Source: Phoebastria nigripes (lineage: Eukaryota > Chordata > Aves > Procellariiformes > Diomedeidae). From it: a stretch of DNA of 64,000 nt. Numbering within the stretch: the first letter of the stretch is position 1; each line of letters begins with the position of its first letter. A program made the translations under genes and the position numbers. The DNA lies in contig JAYKAV010003089.1 in the NCBI GenBank assembly GCA_035582835.1, positions 258,943 through 322,942 of the forward strand. The letters run 5' to 3'. Of the stretch, positions 53,157 to 64,000 are shown one piece after another. The notes below the pieces were generated by a model. That model did no database searches and was not told the origin of the DNA. It saw only the letters and a list, made by a program, of their open reading frames with translations.

Positions 53157-56100
53157 TCAGCTGTTATGTGCTAGTACATCTTCTGTTGATAGTTTCTTCC
53201 ATGCTCATCTGACTCTGAAATGGTTGCAAAACTGCCTTTCATCTCATCAATGACGTAATATTAAATATTCATCAGTACTTGTTTTTAAGACCACACCTAA
53301 ATCTCTAGTGTGACAAGGAAATGGAAGGTTTAATATCTATTCCTTAGTTTTAGCACATTTTTGGAAAGATAACCCTCCCCTGCTGCACTCTGTGAAAGGG
53401 GATGCTCTTTCCATTATTTTAATGGCATTTGATGCCTCCTTCTGGTTTGTTACTCTCCAGCGATCACAAAACTTTCTCTCCAGGACGAACCTGTCCTCAT
53501 TTTTGTTAACTGTTTGAATCAACTTTTAAAATCCACTCTCTTTTTAAATAAGAAGGGCCTGCTTTTAAAATGCCATCCATTTGTCTCCATCCATACAGTG
53601 AAGCCTACCCCTGTGGATGCAGTTAAAGGGTCTAGAACTGACAGGATTTGCTTGTGCTTGCCCGCATCCTCTCTTCAGGTTGAAAGTGCAGGGATGTTCA
53701 GCCATAGGATAAAATGTACTGGTTAAGTCAATAAATGTTCCATATGAAATGCCAGTCACAAAGTGTATTGGACCTTTGCTGTTACAGTCTGTGCCCCTAC
53801 TGCATGTAGTCCATTTCCTAAACTACTCGTTCTGTACCTAGAAATAGGATGTGTTTTCCACGCGTCCTTTTGTGCTGTGGGTTGACCTTGATTCTGTCAC
53901 TTTATTTGGCTTGATTTTGTTTTATTCTGCAGGACCCAGCACAAGCTCTCTTTGTCTCTCAGGTTTCAATCAGAAGAGGAGAGGATGCCTGGCACCACCT
54001 CAGCCAAAGAAGCCTGACATGATCATAAGCTGAAAAACTCTGAGGAAGATGGGAATATATGAGGACTACTCAGGGAAGTATGTTTACCAGTAAATTACCC
54101 TGCCTTTCTCATGTTTGAGAGATTAGTGAGCGTTAACATTTATGCAATGTGTGCTTTAAACAGTGCTCACACAGCCATATTTAGGTGGGTGTCTGAGTCC
54201 TTCACACAAATGAGGGCTGCAAGCCCAAGCACCAAATGCTGCATCAGCTCTGTGTGCTGCTTCACTGCAGTGATGGTGTAACTGGAGCTCCAGATGGACA
54301 CTCAGCAACTACCAGAAACAGAGACATTTCTCAGAGATGCCACTAATATCCTGTGGAGTGTGCCCTGATCACGGTGTGGAGGCTTCATGATGGCAGCTTG
54401 GAACAGATTTTGGTACTACCTGCTCTGCCTTTTGGCACCCACTGGCGGGAGGTCATTAGTCCACTGGATCTATCAGCACAAAGGGTGTCAGGAATGAGCT
54501 GAAGGATCCAGTCTTTTTCATTAAATAAAAACTAAAAAAAAAAAAGCTTATGTCAAGAGATGAAATATAATAGAGCTGCTAGGAAAGACTTGGGGTGAGG
54601 GAGGGATGCTTGTCTACATTTGTTATCTGATTAAGAAAAAATTCAGGTTATAACTGGAGAGAAGTTAGACCATCACACAGGAATATGCCATCCTGAAAGG
54701 ATAAATGCTTTTGGCCACGCTTCCTTTGGTGACATACCCTTCCCATCCACACCACAGAAATCATCATCACTACGGAAGTGTAACGATGTGTGTGTAGGTG
54801 CCTGTAGGCTCAGAAGCTGGTCCTGGGAGGATCCTGAGAGCCAGGTACAGAATCAGCCATGGACTGGATTTTCCCCAGGTGAGAACAACTTACTTAAACA
54901 ACCCTTTGTAAGGTATTTTAGCATTGTTTCATTGGAAAGCTCTAAAATGTGGTGAGCAGAAATGGCTGCTAGTTTGATAAAGCTGAAGGGCATATTAGGT
55001 TTCTTCAGATCCAGCAGACAAGTCTAAATAAATGGTATTGAGGACTCTTTTGTAAAGGTCTCTCTGTTCTGTTTTTCCAGGCAAGTACATCCTCTGAAGC
55101 TGTTGTTTCTGGTGCTTGATGCAGCCGTACTAAAGATTCCTAAAAAGAGGCAATGATTTCTCATAAATAAGGAGGTGCAAAGTTTGTGGTGATGATGGTC
55201 TGTCATCACATAGAAATGCAAATGAAAAACATTGTGTAGGAGCTACTCTTAATTTTTCTTGATGTGACAGTTGTGTTCCTCTGGCATGCAATGCTGGTGA
55301 GTGGCCAGGTCCTCCAAACAGGCCTCCATCTCTCTACTGAAGTATCCTAATTAAGACGGAGGACTGGACCTAGAGGTGCATCCCTGTGCAGACACAGAAG
55401 AGTCCACCCTCAGAGGGAGGGATGTCTCCAGGCAGTGGCACTACAGCAGCCACTCTGTGAAGCCAGGTCTGTAAGTCTGAACAGAGTCAGCCAAATGATT
55501 TAAAAGCACCGCTGAGTTTATTCTCTGCTGGCTCTTTTTCAGCATCAGTTGGACGTTCTTTTTGTGCAAGATGTCCACTATAACCTCTGCATCATTGCAA
55601 AACCCTCTATCCTTTGACAGCCNAAATAGCAGGGCTATGTATGGATTGGCTCCCATGTGGGTTTTTTGTGTATTTCTAGGACGTGAAAGTAGAAATAAAG
55701 AGAGTAGCAATAGAAATGGCTGAGAAAAAATGGGCAGAGTTACCATCTAATCTTTAGTTTTCAAAAGAAAGGCTTTCAGTTTCCTTGTATCTAGGATAGG
55801 CTGCCATCCTTCTTTTGATTTTGGAAAGTGTGCATTCCTCTATATAGCATCCAAAATCTCACTTCATAGCCTCCTGTGTTCAGGAGAATATCTACCTGCT
55901 GTTAAAGCAAATTCTGCATATGCCTATGTGGGGGTCTCTGGAAAGTATGTTGGACGTTAAAGTCCTACTAGGACACTAACATAACTGCTCTGAATCTTGC
56001 CAGAGAGACTTGAATTTGTAATTTATACTGTCAAATTTCATTGTATACCAAGTTCAACTAGTTCCAGTTGTGCATCTTCAGTGAATGCCATTTGCACGTG

Positions 56101-58024
56101 TCTGTGAAACAGCTCACCAGCAGCGCTCTCTCCCAGGGCTGATCTCTGAAGAAATCAGAAGTGACNTGTCAAGGCCAGCACTCCCTTTTCTGTAAGATTC
56201 ATTCATATTTAGACAGTTCTCACATTGCAGTTTTTGATACTTCTAATCTCCTTCAGTTGAATACTTCCTCTTTACTGCGTTGTACAAAATGCCGTAGTTA
56301 AGTCCTTGGTTACATAAATAGAAAATTATAGAATTCCAAAACTGTTAACATAAATAGAATTGAGAAAAATACATTAGTGCATCACAGAGGCACACAGACA
56401 TTACACCTAATTATCACACTCTTACTCTGAATTCTTATTTTGCTGTGCAAAACAACTGGTGAAGAACGTATTTTGCATTTTCTTAATACCGAAACACATA
56501 CTTCTCAGTCAAATGATAAAATACAAGACTAATTATAATTAAAGAAATAGGACATGAATTTTTTATGAAAAGAAGCAATTTAGTCAAACAGCTTTAATTT
56601 TCCAGTTATAGTGAATCTATTATTTTTTATATTGTAGAAGGAATTATTTATAAGGGACTTCAAGACTCCTTTGCCAGAGTGCAATCTTCTTTTCAGTGAA
56701 TGCAGAATACTATAAAGTTCAAGAAAAATGCATTTCTAATTCACACCACGTGTCCCATGGACACAATATCATGATACTTAAAGTTAGTTCTGCATGGTAT
56801 GCTTAGCTTCTTGAACAAAAATAGTGTGTAATTTCATTACAGAGTAGGAGTTTTATGAGCACTTGATGATCACTGCAGTGATGTATTTGACATTAAGTCC
56901 AAATTCTGTTTTCTCACATGAAAATCTTCATAGGGTTTGATCTCAGTAGTGAGATGGAGCAGTCTGTGACTGTGGGTCTTTCTGAAATTGTTCCTCTCCT
57001 GTTCCTAGGCTGTGGGAGCTCTAAATGTTTGGGACTGAAACTGTCCGGATAGTTTAGGGAACAGTTTATTTGTCAGTATTTGTCCAGATTCTGAATAAAG
57101 ACATAAAGCTTGCCACTGGCTCATGTTGTTGCTCAGTTCCAGTTTCTTGTACTGTAGTGGAGTTGCAAAGACATTGTTTCTTTTAAAGCATGTCTGAAAT
57201 TTCCATGTCTAGGTATATGGTCCAATAATCAATACATGTTATTTCAGGCAGCAAAAAAGGGACCCCCAGTGAAGAGGTTATGTTGGCTTTTATAAAGCTT
57301 ATGTTCTAAACCCAAGCTTTTCTTCAATAAGAGCAGGATGAGAGTACAACCTTTGTAACATTATAGATTAATGCTTTTCTCTTGCACATTAAATAATTTC
57401 CATTGACATACGGATATTTGAGTTTATGTAAAAGATACTGAAGTGTAAGTATTTGCAGGAGAGCAGAGTTTGCAGCAAATTTGCTTTGTTACAGGGTTTT
57501 CCCCCTCAGCTTTGCTCTGCTAGCAACACTGGCTCTCTAAACCAGTAAAGAATTAGAATTATTAAATATACTGTAAATTATTCCAGATTAATCAAGGTTC
57601 ACCATTATATTTATTTTCTTTCCTATCTGTTGCCTAAGCATCTGCTGGAGCAATATACAAATAAACTAGTCCATGGGATGCTCAAACCCCTATCCAAGTT
57701 GATAAAAGCCATCCTCGTTATGATGAACTAGACAGGAAAGTAGTCTGACCATTTTGGAAGTGTGTTAATTTCTCCTTTTGATGGAAATGGCTCAGCAGAC
57801 TTGTTTTTTCTTTCTTGTCCCCCATTTCTTTCTCAGCTGTGGCTTTCAGCTGGAAGATTTCTTCCTAACCTCAATTCTTTAATAAAAAGTGCAAAAACCC
57901 CCTAGAGCCCCTGACTCTGACTCTAGTATAAGTGAGGAATCCCAGTTTTGTGGTGTTCCCATGTGAAATGTCGTCCCTGTAAATCTGTTCGCAAAATCAA
58001 AACCTGAAAGAATTTTTCTGATGG
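53157..58024. other. Noncoding DNA, nothing recognised
   Basis: About 4.9 kb between the two LTRs. A provirus would need retroviral genes here, but no gag, pol or env signature is visible. Each LTR also has its own separate duplication, so this is ordinary host DNA. Confidence 0.65.
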
Positions 58025-58029
58025 TATGG
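58025..58029. repeat. Target-site duplication, left copy (LTR-E)
   Basis: TATGG precedes the TGTCCTGG terminus and is repeated at 58606-58610. Confidence 0.87.
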
Positions 58030-58269
58030 TGTCCTGGTTTCAGCTGGGACAGAGTTAATTTTTTTTTTCCTAGTAGTTGGTATAGTGCTATGTTTTGGAT
58101 TTAGTATGAGAAGAATGTTGATAACACACTGATGTTTTTAGTTGTTGCTAAGTAGCCTACTAGTCAAGGACTTTTCAGCTTCCCANGCTCTGCCAGGTGC
58201 ACAAGAAGCTGGGAGGGAGCATAGCCAGGACAGCTAACCCAACTGGCCAATGGGGTATTCCATACCATG

Positions 58270-58293
58270 TGACGTCATGCTCAGTATATAAAG
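58270..58293 (+). promoter_or_regulatory. LTR-E core promoter: CRE/ATF site plus TATA box
   Basis: Palindromic TGACGTCA at 58270-58277 is followed eight bases later by TATATAAAG at 58285-58293. Transcription would begin roughly 25-30 bp further on. This is the best-preserved promoter-like sequence in the window. Confidence 0.7.
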
Positions 58294-58473
58294 CTGGGGG
58301 AAGAAGAAGGAAGGGGGGGACATTCGGAGTGATGGCGTTTGTCTTCCCAAGTAACCGTTATGCGTGATGGAGCCCTGCTTTCCTGGAGATGGCCGAACAC
58401 CTGCCTGCCGATGGGAAGTAGTGAAGGAATTCCTTGTTTTGCCTTGCTTGCATGCGCGGCTTTTGCNTTCCCT

Positions 58474-58479
58474 ATTAAA
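58474..58479 (+). promoter_or_regulatory. LTR-E polyadenylation signal
   Basis: ATTAAA followed by CTGTCTTTATCTCAACCCA, as in LTR-D. Confidence 0.62.
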
Positions 58480-58605
58480 CTGTCTTTATCTCAACCCATG
58501 AGTTTTCTCACTTTTACCCTTCCGATTCTCTCCCCCATCCCAGCGGGGGGCAGTGAGCGAGTGGCTGCGTGGTGCTTAGTTGCTGGCTGGGGTTAAACCA
58601 CGACA

Positions 58606-58610
58606 TATGG
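58606..58610. repeat. Target-site duplication, right copy (LTR-E)
   Basis: TATGG, identical to 58025-58029. Confidence 0.87.
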
Positions 58611-59085
58611 TTACATAGCAAGACATATCCCTGGATAGGAATAGTCTTTAAAAATCATTCCACATTTTCTAGATCCCCTTCCTTGCTGATGTAAATTTAT
58701 GGATGCTGTTGTTTATGAACTTGGTTATCCATTGTTTTAAATCACCTAATTATATCATACTTTGTTAATTCCAAACTTTGTTTATCCAGTTTCTTGGGGT
58801 ATTGTGGAGGCTCTTGGGTGTTAATACTGACAGCTAGATAGGCAGATCTATTTGAGTCCAGTGGAGTTAGAGTAAGTTAAGTAACCAAAAGCCCACCCTG
58901 ACAATCTTTCCTTCAGCTCTTCAGAGTGGTGGGTTTTGTGACACTGTTATACAACCATGGGCTTTCAGTGGGGCAAAATAACTCTTTCTCTCTGATGTCC
59001 TATTATGTAAAAGGCAAATAATTTAAAGTAGGAAAACAAGTAACATTTACAAGTCTAGTTCATTCTGTATCTTTTTTTTCAACAG
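58611..59085. other. Noncoding DNA, nothing recognised
   Basis: Unique sequence between LTR-E and the exon-like segment. It ends in a pyrimidine tract and CAG at 59083-59085. Confidence 0.55.
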
Positions 59086-59200
59086 GAAAAAAGGCATTTA
59101 CCAATACCTATTTGCACACAGCTCTTGGAAGTGAAGAACTCGTTTGTCTGTCTGCCACGTACCTCATTCACTCTTGTTTAAAAGAACCCACAACAGAAAG
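59086..59200 (+). other. Exon-like segment of unknown gene (candidate)
   Basis: A 115-bp segment is preceded by a T-rich tract ending TTCAACAG and followed by GTAAGAG, so it has good 3' and 5' splice consensus at exon-like spacing. One frame (starting at the third base) is open for 37 codons, including HTALGSEELVCLSATYLIHSC. Some frame of that length would be open by chance about half the time. I recognise no protein. A second segment, 59577-59641, has TTCTAG before it and GTATGT after it, but joining the two in the open frame meets a stop at once. A noncoding transcript, or no exon at all, is as likely as a coding gene. Confidence 0.25.
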
Positions 59201-62200
59201 GTAAGAGAAGACAGAGAGGTCAGGCTGATTTGCTGGGAATGAAGCACGAAGCAGAAATAGTGTAACTTTTTTTTCATATCAGTGCTCATGTTACAGGGGT
59301 GAGCGCAGTAAAAGGTTACCTATTATTAAACTGCGTAAATGCAGAAGTCACACACTCAGTATGTTTGTGTCACAGAAAAATTCCATTTGTATTTAAAATT
59401 AAAAATACTTGCATACATGGAGGATCATTTAAGATAAATAGATTTTATATTTATGCAAATATACTTCAAATGCTGCTGGTGATATGTGATAAATATCTTT
59501 AATACAAAAAAGCTTTCAGTTTTGTAGCCACTCCAAGGCAAAAAAAGCCTTTCACAATTTTTTATGTTTCTTCTAGGATGTGAGAACGATGACTCTGTTA
59601 AACCTGAACACCACTAATAAGCCAAGAACAGACAAAATTAAGTATGTTTGCCAAAAAACACCTTTTGGGGAAGATTTTGTACTGTAGCCAAATTCCCCTC
59701 CCCTTTTTTTCTTGCACTTCGGTTTCTGCCTCAGTTCATGCCTGTGGCTCCTAGAGGCAGCTGTATTCATTTCTGCTGTGTATTCAGGCTGTTGTTTTTC
59801 TTTTTTTTTACTATAGTTTCCAGAGGCCAGAAAGTAAGCACAAGAATAAACAAGCTGAAAAATGAGTTGTGGTTTAAAAAGAAAGGGAGAATTTTAAGTT
59901 AGAACAGGCAAGGGGATATAAAAAGGTGAAAGGTCTGTAAAAGAGCAAGGCAGAGGGCAAACAGCAAGGAGAGCAGTACTGGGTGGGCAGCGAGCGGGCT
60001 GTGACCAAGAGATGGATTTTCTGACTGCTCCTGTATCACCAAATTGGGGGGAAGGGATCACGATGATGATCGCATCGGGTGCTCCCCTGAAGGAAGGGAC
60101 GGGTCCTGGGAGGAAATTCTGTCCTTCTCAGTTGTATCCGCTTGGAAAAATAACAGAAATCGACTGCCCATCTAGATGCTGTTTCTCTGTTGCTCCTCTT
60201 ATACCACAAATGAACTCAAGATGCAAATGAGAATGTCAGTAATGGAAAGTACACATTTCTTGTGACCATAAAAATGAAGCAATAACAAAATCTAAAAGGA
60301 TGAAGAGAAGATTATGGCAGTGGAAAAGAGGGAGAAATAAAATAACGTTCTTGGGAGTGGGGTATTTGCACACTGATGGAGAGCTGGTGGCACATACTAC
60401 CTACGTGGTCCTTGCTTTTCATTCTTGTATTTATGGCAGACAAGCAGGGATATTTGGTTAAATCTGCATGTTTAATGAGCTTGCTCTTTCTTTAGAAAAA
60501 AGTGGATGAAGCCATGTCTACTGTAATTATGTGCCATTATATGATTTTACTACGCTTAAAGTAATACCACCTTGTGTTGTGGAAGAAGAGCTTCCAGAAT
60601 AATGAAACTTTTTCATTACATTTATTTTTATATAGAAAGAGAAACACAAGTTACTTTTAGTGCACTTTATACTAATGTATAGAGTGACTCTAGCTTTGTA
60701 ACTGTTTATTTTCTTTTTTTAAAAAGTTCTGCTGTGAACCAATGTAGTTAGATTGCCACAAAACTGGTTTGCTCCTTATGCCAGAGAACCTTCTCTTGTC
60801 ATTATTTGTGCCCTTTAGTGCCATAAAAAAAGCAGACACTTGCGGCAAACTGTGGTGTTCAGCAGAGATGTGCTGGCTTGCTGGAGCTGTTTGTTGTTTA
60901 GGAAGATCATAATGTGGTAATATTTGAGGTAGGAGAACTTGTACCTATGAGAAGTGTCATGAGTCACACTCCTCATCATGAAAGAAAAATGAAAAATAGC
61001 TTACTGTTGCTGATCTAAGATACTGCTGTTCTCTTGCTGCTAGAGTGAAGCATAATTGTCTTGGGATTTGCTGACTTTTCTGGTCAGCCTTGACTCTGTA
61101 CTAGTGCTGTCAACAGCAAGGCAGTCTTGTTGGGAGTCTTTTCCTCCTCCGCTTGTTTAGAATTTATGTGGTCTTTGCATTAGAACCCTGTAGTGCCTTA
61201 TAGTGTCTGTAAGGTTGAAATGATGCTCCCATTTCAAACTGAATTTATGATAAAAATGCTCATAGAATCATAGGATAAACTGCAAATATCTATAGGTGCC
61301 TGTTAATTTACTGAGTGTATTCAATTTGGCATGTGATACAAATATTTACTATAAATCAGAATCTTCTAAACTTCATGCCATGCAGTACAAGGGGAGAAAC
61401 ATTCAGAAAGTTTCTTGTACGCCAAGAAGAAGAATTGCTAAACTGGAAAGCTGTTGGTTGCCCAAAGTTTCCCAGGTGTGGGGCAAGTGAATGGGCTTCT
61501 CACTTTAGCATGGAAGTGTGTCCTTAAACTAGCTAGCTTCTTACTCCAAGTTGAGCAGACCACTGCCTTGTAAAACCGCTGGCATCACCTCTCTGTCATA
61601 GTGGATAGTCCTTGCAATATGCTCCAGTTTAGCCATAGGGCCTCCTCAGTTCTACAGGCAGTGGGTTTTACATGGCAATATGGATCCTCCGTTTTGCAGT
61701 CATTATGTCAATACTGTAACAAAGACTAAATAATGCTTAACAAACACATTGTTCCATTTGCAGAAGAATACTAGAAGTGACTTTTTTTTTTTTTTGAGTC
61801 TGTGTCCAGCAGCCTGTGTGATCTGTGACAGATACATTGATCAGGAGAAGGAAAGCATGGCAGTTCACTCAGAGATACAACTTATTGGAAATGCATTTCC
61901 TCTTCTGGATTTCTGTATTTTTGATATATTTGTGCCCTTTGGGTTTTTGCATGCTCTACTTGTATATTTTTAGAAGTTCTTTGAATCACTGGTTGGCTCT
62001 TCAAAAAAGTTACGAGAGTAATTTGCCTGCTGGGACCTACCCAGAGTAAAAGAGCAATGGAGAAACAAGCATTAAAAGCCACATCTAAAGGTCTGTCCTC
62101 TACCCAGCTCCACAAAGGTGAACGTTTCCCCTTGAGTTGCTATANATTTGGTTAGATTGAGCAGAAACTGAGTGAAAGTCTTCTTATATTGCAGTCATAC

Positions 62201-63780
62201 TGTCATGGAACAATTCTTTGGGGTCATCAACAACACAAGACATTTGGTGNTTTTTTTTTTTTGGTCAAGGTTTATTTTCTCTGAGATTAACATCAGTGCA
62301 GTCTAACAAATGAAACCGTGGCAACACATCACCTGTGTGTTGAAACGTCCAAATATCTTGAGCGTTAGACGTAAGTGGAGCCATTCCTCTGCTCTGCACA
62401 CCAGCTGTTACCTTCTGCTGTATTTCAGTCTCATTTGAGTGCATCTGCAATCCTGAAGTGGCTAATTTTCTGTCATCAGTATATTCACCCAAAACAAAAT
62501 ACATAAAGAGTCCAATACAAAGCAAAGATTTCACAAGAGGTCAAATTCTGCAATCCTTATCTGTGCTTCAACCAGGGAGGTTCCCACATCAGCCAGAGAA
62601 CCCTTTCAGAGTGAATTATCTGGTAACCGTTTGTGCCTATATACAGCCACAATCCCACATCCAGATTTTCATCTGTTTTTAGATTTAATGAAATGATTGA
62701 GAGTGTCACTTGAGCAAAGACCTAAAGACATTTCTTTTGCTCTTCTTTTATGCTTCTCCTGAGGAATTTACAAACGAAAAAGCAATATTCTTTAGCTCCA
62801 TATGCCTGCATTTATGCAGTACTTACATTCAGAATACCATTAATTGCCTGGGAAATACTTATAGAAGCAACTCTAATTATCAGGTAGAAAGGAAAATATT
62901 AATGCAGTCAGATTTCTTATCTTGTGACTCCATCAAGTCCATAATCCTTGTGCAGAATTGGCACTGAGGCTGACAGGAGTTAGGTGTGGGAAATGGCAAG
63001 GAGAGTCCTCCCCGTGCAGGGTGAGGTTCACTGTAGCAGCCATCCCAGACCCTGTGCCTTTGCCTTCACTTCTGCAACTAAGGATTCAGATATAGAAAGT
63101 AAATGTATCAGGTTTCAGTATACAGAGGAAACATTTGATCTGTGTGAGTATTTCTGCAGAAAGCGTATTAGTAGAAGAAAAAAGTCATCTATAAAAAAAA
63201 ATTGTAGCAGTTTGGAAAGAGACAGTAGCAGATAGCATTCAGAAGAGGAACTAATAAGCCATGGTGTAACTGAATCCTAAAATCCAGTCACATCCAAAGG
63301 AACACCATGTAGCAAATCGGAAAGACAGACCTTTTTTTCTAAGATGGATAGACCTTATAGTATGCAATGAAGTGTGAAAACTCAAGATGTACTGAAACAG
63401 AGAAAACCTGATGACAGCATGTCACGGATCCCAAGGCTTTCTGATGTGGAGAGCAGCGCCTACAGGTAGGGCGTGTGGTGACTGAAGACATAGCATGTGG
63501 GTGTGATCAGGAGGTGCAGTTAAATATAATGTGGAATGGGCATAAGTAATGATCAGAAGAAGAAATAATCAACTGTAATAAACATGAGGGTCCATTGGAT
63601 GTCTCTGTTGTTCTGTTTCAATGAAGCAGCTGCTCGTATCTCACAGACTGAGCTCGCTAACTCTGGGACGTGGTTTATAGATTGTTCAGAGTTCTGCAGC
63701 AAATAACTTATTTTATGGGATAACAGCAATGAGCACTGCACTGAAAACTGCCCGAATGGCTGCTATAGGATTTCCCATTT
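59201..63780. other. Noncoding DNA, nothing recognised
   Basis: AT-rich sequence with short frames only. A small richer stretch near 59950-60130 has a 72-codon plus frame with no recognisable motif. CATAGAATCATAGGATA at 61262-61278 recalls the reverse of CR1 tail octamers but is too short to call. Confidence 0.5.
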
Positions 63781-63835
63781 TGGTCAGTGAGGTGACAGGA
63801 TTCTGGGCTCCCATCCAACCTCAATGATCCTGGGG
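63781..63835 (+). repeat. Possible degraded CR1 3' end
   Basis: The stretch around CCATCCAACCTCAATGATCC resembles the CR1 3' UTR just before the octamers (compare TTTTCCAACCTTAATGATTC at 39229-39248). The octamers themselves are lost and no reverse transcriptase remnant is visible upstream, so the call is tentative. Confidence 0.3.
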
Positions 63836-64000
63836 TAATAAATATAATAAAAACATTGAAATATCATTAAAATTAAGGGTTAGCGATTTTCTAAACAAAC
63901 ACCATTTTATAATGAAAAAATGTTTGATAAAAAAATATCTCAACTGTTTAACTTATTTGAAATATTTTTGGTTCTCAAGAGTCTGGTTTTCAGTGAATAA
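63836..64000. other. AT-rich noncoding DNA to window end
   Basis: Very AT-rich with no recognised feature. Confidence 0.5.

Larger units (their letters stand above)
58030..58605 (+). mobile_element. Solo LTR of an endogenous retrovirus (LTR-E)
   Basis: This 576-bp element has canonical TG...CA ends (TGTCCTGG to ACCACGACA) and perfect TATGG duplications. U3 carries a consensus cAMP-response/ATF site TGACGTCA (58270-58277) and TATATAAAG (58285-58293). ATTAAA at 58474-58479 marks the end of R, and U5 ends GGGGTTAAACCACGACA. It is the same family as LTR-D, which shares U3 and U5. The R segment between the TATA box and the polyadenylation signal (about 58294-58470) does not align with that of LTR-D. 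CpGs are better preserved than in LTR-D, so LTR-E is probably younger. The 85-codon frame at 58339-58596 is inside the LTR and not a gene. Confidence 0.93.

Noticed and set aside
52602..58605. A single provirus with LTR-D and LTR-E as its two ends
   Set aside because: The LTRs have different duplications (AGCCC and TATGG), differ in R, and enclose host-like DNA with no retroviral coding sequence.
1..64000. CRISPR array, tRNA, rRNA or phage-like modules
   Set aside because: No evenly spaced direct repeats, no cloverleaf or rRNA signature seen, and the sequence is vertebrate in character.

Overview
The window looks like AT-rich, gene-poor nuclear DNA from a bird, probably a neoavian. The main evidence is a chicken-repeat-1 (CR1) LINE with the diagnostic avian 3' end of tandem ATTCTATG octamers at 39244-39262. 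Several solo LTRs of bird-type endogenous retroviruses support this. There are no bacterial-style operons, no CRISPR array and no rRNA or tRNA that I can recognise. Apart from the CR1 polyprotein, none of the open frames resembles a protein family I know. Most are 60-130 codons, which is what chance gives in this much sequence.

Layout. 1-3202: unassigned noncoding DNA. 3203-5418: a solo LTR (LTR-A, 3208-4404, minus sense, GGTGT duplications) lying directly beside a second LTR-like block (4410-5418). 5419-26107: about 20 kb of noncoding DNA with simple repeats, a poly-T run full of Ns, and a short AT hairpin. 26108-27181: solo LTR-B (minus sense, CCTGT duplications), related to LTR-A and carrying a 145-bp tandem repeat. 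27182-36317: noncoding, with an A-rich tract at 32868-32932. 36318-39262: a 5'-truncated but nearly open CR1. One frame of about 934 codons holds the endonuclease and reverse transcriptase and is broken only by two TGA codons and many single Ns. About 39960-40650: a much older CR1-type fragment on the opposite strand. 40651-52596: noncoding, with one GC/CpG-rich block near 50100-50440. 52602-53151 and 58030-58605: two plus-sense solo LTRs of one family (LTR-D, LTR-E) with 5-bp duplications AGCCC and TATGG. 58611-64000: noncoding, with one or two exon-like segments near 59086-59641 and a possible CR1 tail remnant near 63800.

How the parts relate. Nothing here works as a multi-gene pathway. The window records retrotransposition. 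A LINE carries its own endonuclease and reverse transcriptase, and four retroviral insertions collapsed to single LTRs by recombination, each still bracketed by its target-site duplication. The LTR promoter and polyadenylation signals are the clearest regulatory sequences. Whether the unique DNA is intron or intergenic cannot be decided from the sequence alone.
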